Shown: piece after piece, positions 59,316-64,000 of the stretch
Layout: each line of letters opens with the position of its first letter
Position numbering within the stretch: the stretch's first letter is position 1
Assembly (NCBI RefSeq): GCF_029893345.1
Contig: NZ_JARXVE010000007.1
Location: forward strand, 186,001 to 250,000
Length of the DNA stretch: 64,000 nucleotides
Source of the DNA: Mycolicibacterium frederiksbergense
GTDB lineage: Bacteria > Actinomycetota > Actinomycetes > Mycobacteriales > Mycobacteriaceae
Reading direction: 5' to 3'
Position numbers and translations under genes: made by a program
The notes under the pieces: generated by a model
Seen by the model: the letters and a program-made list of their open reading frames with translations, nothing else
What the model was told of the DNA's origin: nothing
Databases searched by the model: none

Positions 59316-59468
59316 GTGACCCATACGCTCAGTGTCATGTGGATCGACGACACCAGTGCAGATGTCATCAAGGTCGACTTCGAGGCTCTCTACCACGGCG
59401 ATGTCCTGGTGGAGGGTGACACCTCGGAGCAGTTCGACGACTACCAGCAACTACCTACCGCAGTATGA
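59316..59468 (+). CDS. Small acidic protein of about 50 residues
   Basis: The frame reads VTHTLSVMWIDDTSADVIKV followed by DFEALYHGDVLVEGDTSEQF and a short end in QLPTAV. GTG 59316 (50 residues) or ATG 59337 (43 residues) may be the start; no clear ribosome site is seen for either. The acidic, alternating pattern suggests a small beta-hairpin protein. A textbook intrinsic terminator starts at the base after the stop, which is the main support that this is a transcribed gene. The 227-bp gap before it contains the mmpL13 promoter region. No known family recognised. Confidence 0.6.
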   Translation: MTHTLSVMWIDDTSADVIKVDFEALYHGDVLVEGDTSEQFDDYQQLPTAV

Positions 59469-59498
59469 GAAAACGCGCGCCTCGCGGCGCGCGTTTTC
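59469..59498 (+). terminator. Intrinsic terminator after the small protein
   Basis: A perfect 13-bp stem (GAAAACGCGCGCC and complement) with a TCGC loop, followed by CGTTTTGAGTTT. The A run on the left means it can also act for the minus-strand nitronate monooxygenase gene that ends at 59536. Confidence 0.9.
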
Positions 59499-59535
59499 CG
59501 TTTTGAGTTTGCCCGTCAGGGCGCCAGTCCTCGCG

Positions 59536-60621
<1,086 letters not shown>

Positions 60622-61713
60622 CTATACCCAGTCCCGCAGCACGGCTTCGGTGTCGGCGCCGCGCGCCGGCGGCGGGGTGGGCACCCCCAACGCACTGCGG
60701 GAGAACCGCGGCGCGGGCATCGGCTGCAGGTTGCCCTCGTCGTCAAAGAACGTGTCGCGCTGGGCAATATGCGGTTCGGTGAGCACCTCGGCAAAGGACA
60801 GCACCGGCGTCACGCACGCATCGGTGCCGGCGAACACCTTGGCCCAGTGGTCGCGATCATGGGCGGCGAACGCCTCGGTGAACGCGGCCCGCAGCTCGGG
60901 CCAGCGACTCATGTCGTTCTGGGCCGGAAGATCGGCGGAACTCAGCCCCAGACCGGCAAGCAACTCGGCGTAGAACTGCGGCTCGATCGCCCCGACCGCC
61001 ATGTACTTCCCGTCGGCGGTCTCGTATGTGTCGTAATAGGGCGCGCCGGTGTCGAGCATGTTGGTGCCGCGCTCATCCGACCACATGCCATTGGCCCGGA
61101 AGCCCCACATCATCTGCATCAGCACGCTGGAGCCGTCGACCATGGCCGCGTCGATCACCTGCCCCTTGCCCGAAGTCTGCCGCTCGAACAGCGCCGAGAG
61201 GATGCCGACCAGCAGGAACATCGAACCGCCGCCGAAATCGCCAGCCAGATTCAGCGGCGGCACCGGCCGCTCCCCCTTGCGCCCCACCGCGTGCAGCAGG
61301 CCGTTGAGCGAGATGTAGTTGATGTCATGGCCGGCCTGCTCGGCGCGCGGGCCGGTCTGACCCCAGCCGGTCATCCGGGCATAGATCAGCCGGTCGTTGA
61401 CCTTGGCGCAGTCCTCGGGGCCGAGCCCGAGACGCTCGGTCACGCCGGGCCGGTAGCCCTCGATCAGCACGTCGGCCTTGGCGATCAGCTTGAGTACCAG
61501 CTCGCGGCCCTCGTCGCTCTTGAGATCCGCTGCCACCGATCGGCGGTTGCGCAGCATGGCATCGCGGTTGCCCGTGGGCACCCCGCCGCCGCCACCCGGC
61601 CGCTCGATCCGCACCACGTCGGCCCCCAGGTCGCCGAGAATCATCGCCGCGTGCGGGCCCGGACCTATGCCGGCCAATTCGACTACGCGCAATCCCTGTA
61701 ATGGTCCCGCCAT
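60622..61713 (-). CDS. mcr: Alpha-methylacyl-CoA racemase
   Basis: A 363-residue CoA-transferase family III racemase that interconverts (R)- and (S)-2-methylacyl-CoA, needed to degrade branched fatty acids and sterol side chains. The sequence follows recalled M. tuberculosis Mcr closely: [24 protein letters not shown], then [11 protein letters not shown], the catalytic His in [16 protein letters not shown] and the Asp in [14 protein letters not shown]. The ATG at 61713 has a GAAGGGG site nine bases upstream; a TTG at 61719 is possible. Divergent from echA10. Confidence 0.96.
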   Translation of the reverse strand: MAGPLQGLRVVELAGIGPGPHAAMILGDLGADVVRIERPGGGGGVPTGNRDAMLRNRRSVAADLKSDEGRELVLKLIAKADVLIEGYRPGVTERLGLGPEDCAKVNDRLIYARMTGWGQTGPRAEQAGHDINYISLNGLLHAVGRKGERPVPPLNLAGDFGGGSMFLLVGILSALFERQTSGKGQVIDAAMVDGSSVLMQMMWGFRANGMWSDERGTNMLDTGAPYYDTYETADGKYMAVGAIEPQFYAELLAGLGLSSADLPAQNDMSRWPELRAAFTEAFAAHDRDHWAKVFAGTDACVTPVLSFAEVLTEPHIAQRDTFFDDEGNLQPMPAPRFSRSALGVPTPPPARGADTEAVLRDWV

Positions 61714-61802
61714 GCTCAACCGCCCCTTCGCGTGTTATGCCTCAGTTCACCGGCGACATAGCTTACTTGTATAACCTTCTCGACCGGACTTAAGGTGCAG
61801 AC

Positions 61803-62630
61803 ATGACCCCCTCCGACGCCCCGGCCGAGTCCGCGAACCGCGAATACCCCGCAATCGACGACGTTTCCGTGTCCGTTGCCGACGGAATCCTGTCGGTGAC
61901 CATGAACCGGCCCGACAGCCTCAATTCGCTGACCCAGGACATGCTCACCGCGATCGCCGAGACTTTCGAACGCGCCGCCGCCGATCCCGGCGTGCGGGTG
62001 GTGCGCCTCGGCGGGGCGGGCCGCGGCTTCAGCTCCGGGGCGGGTCTCAGCGAGGAAGACCAGAACGCCAAGAGTCACGACGCCGCCGGGGTGCTAGATG
62101 CCGCCAACCGTGCCGTCGCGGCCATCGTGGCGCTGCCCAAACCCGTTGTCGCCGTTGTACAAGGGCCGGCCGCCGGGGTCGGGTTGTCGCTGGCGCTGGC
62201 CTGCGATGTCGTGCTGGCCAGCGATCAGGCGTTCTTCCTGCTGGCCTTCACCAAGATCGGGCTGATGCCCGACGGCGGCGCCTCGGCACTGGTGGCAGCG
62301 GCCATCGGACGTATCCGGGCCATGCGCCTGGCGCTGCTGGCCGAGCGGCTCAGCGCCGCCGACGCCTATGACTGGGGTTTGATCAGCGGGGTGTTCGGCG
62401 CCGACGAGTTGGACGCGGCAGTGGACAAGGTCATCGCCAAGCTGAAGTCCGGTCCGGCGGTCGCGCTGCGCAAGACCAAGCACGCCGTGAACGAGGCCAC
62501 GCTCACCGAGCTCGAGGACGCCTTCGCCCGCGAGCGCGAAGGACAGCTGCAACTGTTGGTGTCCAACGACTTCCGCGAGGGCACCCTGGCATTCCAGCAG
62601 AACCGGCGTCCGGAGTTCACCGACTCCTGA
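61803..62630 (+). CDS. echA10: Enoyl-CoA hydratase/isomerase family protein
   Basis: A 275-residue crotonase. VTMNRPDSLNSLTQDMLTAI and the oxyanion segment LGGAGRGFSSGAGLSEED are present, then VQGPAAGVGLSLALACDVVLAS and FTKIGLMPDGGASALV. The second acidic catalytic residue of true hydratases is replaced around PDGGAS, so it may act as an isomerase or hydrolase. Position and strand match recalled Rv1142c (echA10), divergent from mcr. Probably fatty-acid or sterol catabolism. Confidence 0.9.
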   Translation: MTPSDAPAESANREYPAIDDVSVSVADGILSVTMNRPDSLNSLTQDMLTAIAETFERAAADPGVRVVRLGGAGRGFSSGAGLSEEDQNAKSHDAAGVLDAANRAVAAIVALPKPVVAVVQGPAAGVGLSLALACDVVLASDQAFFLLAFTKIGLMPDGGASALVAAAIGRIRAMRLALLAERLSAADAYDWGLISGVFGADELDAAVDKVIAKLKSGPAVALRKTKHAVNEATLTELEDAFAREREGQLQLLVSNDFREGTLAFQQNRRPEFTDS

Positions 62631-62638
62631 CCCCTCGC

Positions 62639-62694
62639 GAGCAGACACGGAATCGCATTACCGCACCCGGTTTCATGCGATTCCATGTCTGCTC
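62639..62694. terminator. Hairpin between echA10 and the MFS gene
   Basis: Arms 62639-62657 and 62676-62694 pair at 18 of 19 positions with an 18-base loop. It follows the echA10 stop by 8 bp and precedes the MFS start by about 58 bp. Confidence 0.75.
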
Positions 62695-62752
62695 ACGCTT
62701 GAAAATCGTTGGACTGATCCGGACTGCGTCGGCACCATCGAATGTTGTGAGC

Positions 62753-64000
62753 ATGCAACCTGACGTCGGACAGCCGACCCAAGCGGTCCAGCAGCCCGGC
62801 GGCTGGCGGGTGCTCGCCCCGTTCCGCATCCGTGAATACCGACTGCTGATCGCGGCGATGACGCTGTCGATCTTCGCCGAAGGCATGTGGTCGGTGGTGA
62901 TGGCGTTGCAGGTCATCGCCATTGACAACGATCCGGCCTCACTCTCGCTGGTGACCGCCTGCCTGGGCGTCGGCCTGGTGATGTTCGTCCTCATCGGCGG
63001 GATCGCCGCCGACCGGATCAACCAGCGGGCGATCATCATCGCGGTGGAGGCGGTCAATCTGATGACGGTCTCGACGATCGCAGTTCTGGGACTGCTCGAC
63101 GCGGTCAAGGTCTGGCATCTGGCCGTGGCGGCAGCCATTCTCGGTATCGCCGCGGCGTTCTTCTTCCCGGCCTACAGTGCGATGCTGCCGCGCATCCTGC
63201 CGCCCGAACAGCTGTTGGCGGCCAACGGCGTCGAAGGTGTCGTACGGCCGGTGTTCCAGCGTTCGGTCGGCCCGGCGGTGGCCGGCATGGTGATTGCCGC
63301 GACCTTCCCGTCATTGGGCGCGGTGGTGGTGGCGATGCTGTTCGGGCTGGGGCTGGTGTTATTGGTGGCCACCCGCCCCACGACGGATTCCGCTGAGGCC
63401 CAAGACGACAGCGCGCGCCCACACGTATTACGCGATCTGCGTGACGGTTTCGCGTTCATGCTGCACACCCCGTGGCTGCTGTGGACGCTGTTGTTCGCCA
63501 GCCTGTTCGTGCTCGTCGTCCTGGGACCGATCGAGGTGCTGGTGCCGTTCATCGCCCAGGACCGATTCGCCGACGGTGCCCGCGCCTACGGGTTCATCCT
63601 GGCGTTCTACGGATTCGGCAGCGCCCTGGGCGCATTGACGGTGTCCTCGCGCCGGATGCCGCGCCGCTATCTGACCACGATGATGCTGTTGTGGGGCCTG
63701 GGTTCGATTCCGCTGGTGATCGTCGGTATCACCTCGTCGTTCCCATTGATGGCGGCAGCCACCTTCGCCATCGGCGTCACCGACGGTGCGGCCGTGGTGA
63801 TCTGGGGAACACTGCTGCAGCGCCGGGTGCCGACGGAGATGCTGGGCCGGGTGTCGAGCCTGGACTTCTTCGTGTCACTGGCGTTCATGCCGCTGTCGTT
63901 CGCGATCGTCGGCCCATTGTCGAAAGTGGTTCCGATGCAGACCATCTTTCTGGTGGCCGGGCTGACGCCGGCACTACTGGCCGCGGTGGCCGTGGCCGCA
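62753..64000 (+). CDS. MFS transporter, cut by the window end
   Basis: The first 416 residues of a major facilitator (no stop before the window end). It begins MQPDVGQPTQ, then the membrane segments LLIAAMTLSIFAEGMWSVVM, LVTACLGVGLVMFVLIGGIAADR (loop 2-3 with the GxxADR type motif), and VVRPVFQRSVGPAVAGMVIA. The pattern is that of the EntS/MFS_3 group of exporters, with 12 expected helices and only the end missing. The ATG at 62753 is chosen; a GTG at 62747 is in frame. The nearest upstream gene is echA10, ended by a hairpin. Confidence 0.87.
   Translation, partial: MQPDVGQPTQAVQQPGGWRVLAPFRIREYRLLIAAMTLSIFAEGMWSVVMALQVIAIDNDPASLSLVTACLGVGLVMFVLIGGIAADRINQRAIIIAVEAVNLMTVSTIAVLGLLDAVKVWHLAVAAAILGIAAAFFFPAYSAMLPRILPPEQLLAANGVEGVVRPVFQRSVGPAVAGMVIAATFPSLGAVVVAMLFGLGLVLLVATRPTTDSAEAQDDSARPHVLRDLRDGFAFMLHTPWLLWTLLFASLFVLVVLGPIEVLVPFIAQDRFADGARAYGFILAFYGFGSALGALTVSSRRMPRRYLTTMMLLWGLGSIPLVIVGITSSFPLMAAATFAIGVTDGAAVVIWGTLLQRRVPTEMLGRVSSLDFFVSLAFMPLSFAIVGPLSKVVPMQTIFLVAGLTPALLAAVAVAA

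Overview
This window is a high-GC actinobacterial chromosome segment, almost certainly from a fast-growing Mycobacterium (Mycolicibacterium). The evidence is a run of mycobacterial hallmark genes (fbiC for F420, mshB for mycothiol, pimE, lpqW, mcr, an MmpL transporter, a WS/DGAT acyltransferase, DUF732 and Ala/Pro-rich exported proteins). Their order and strands match, in reverse, what I recall of M. tuberculosis H37Rv from Rv1173 back to Rv1142c. I recalled this synteny and did not search for it. The species-specific islands sit between these conserved genes.

Layout. (1) 1-9954 is a respiratory and nitric-oxide block: a palindrome-rich leader, a PadR regulator coupled to an Old-Yellow-Enzyme/FadH-type oxidoreductase, a quinol-type NO reductase translationally coupled to a Cys-rich membrane protein and a slipin, a 7Fe ferredoxin divergent from a DUF2249-cupin protein, which is itself coupled to a cytochrome aa3 subunit I gene, then YceI. 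(2) 10125-23077 is conserved core: fbiC, a membrane protein, mshB, lpqW, typA. It is interrupted by two repeat-bearing exported proteins and a ClC channel, at the places where M. tuberculosis carries PE/PPE genes. (3) 23134-30943 holds small Cys proteins, an FMN-binding protein, a WS/DGAT, mutT2, a pterin dehydratase, pimE, two Ala/Pro-rich exported proteins, a nitroreductase and an HhH-GPD protein. (4) 31068-37658 holds a DUF732 protein and a LytS/LytR-type two-component system in one run with two sodium:solute symporters and a DUF485 partner, probably a carboxylate-uptake locus. (5) 37784-44368 is accessory: MFS, acyltransferase, serine hydrolase with an APC permease, and a TetR regulator with paired operators. 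(6) 44429-47258 is an F420-type PPOX protein, esterase, DUF1697 and methyltransferase. (7) 47274-54323 is a P450-reductase fusion, hydrolase, Baeyer-Villiger monooxygenase and PucR regulator, apparently inserted between genes that are adjacent in M. tuberculosis. (8) 54320-64000 holds GntR, sirtuin, an mmpL13-tetR-methyltransferase operon, a tiny protein with a clear terminator, nitronate monooxygenase, mcr, echA10 and a truncated MFS gene.

The most unusual units are the NO-reductase module with uncharacterised accessory proteins (2951-9399), the 26-bp direct repeat of the lpqW 3' end that brackets one exported-protein gene, a perfect 20-bp palindrome filling the mutT2/pterin-dehydratase divergent gap, and the duplicated TGTC-N9-GACA operators of the TetR regulator. 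No rRNA, tRNA, CRISPR array, intact insertion sequence or prophage was seen.
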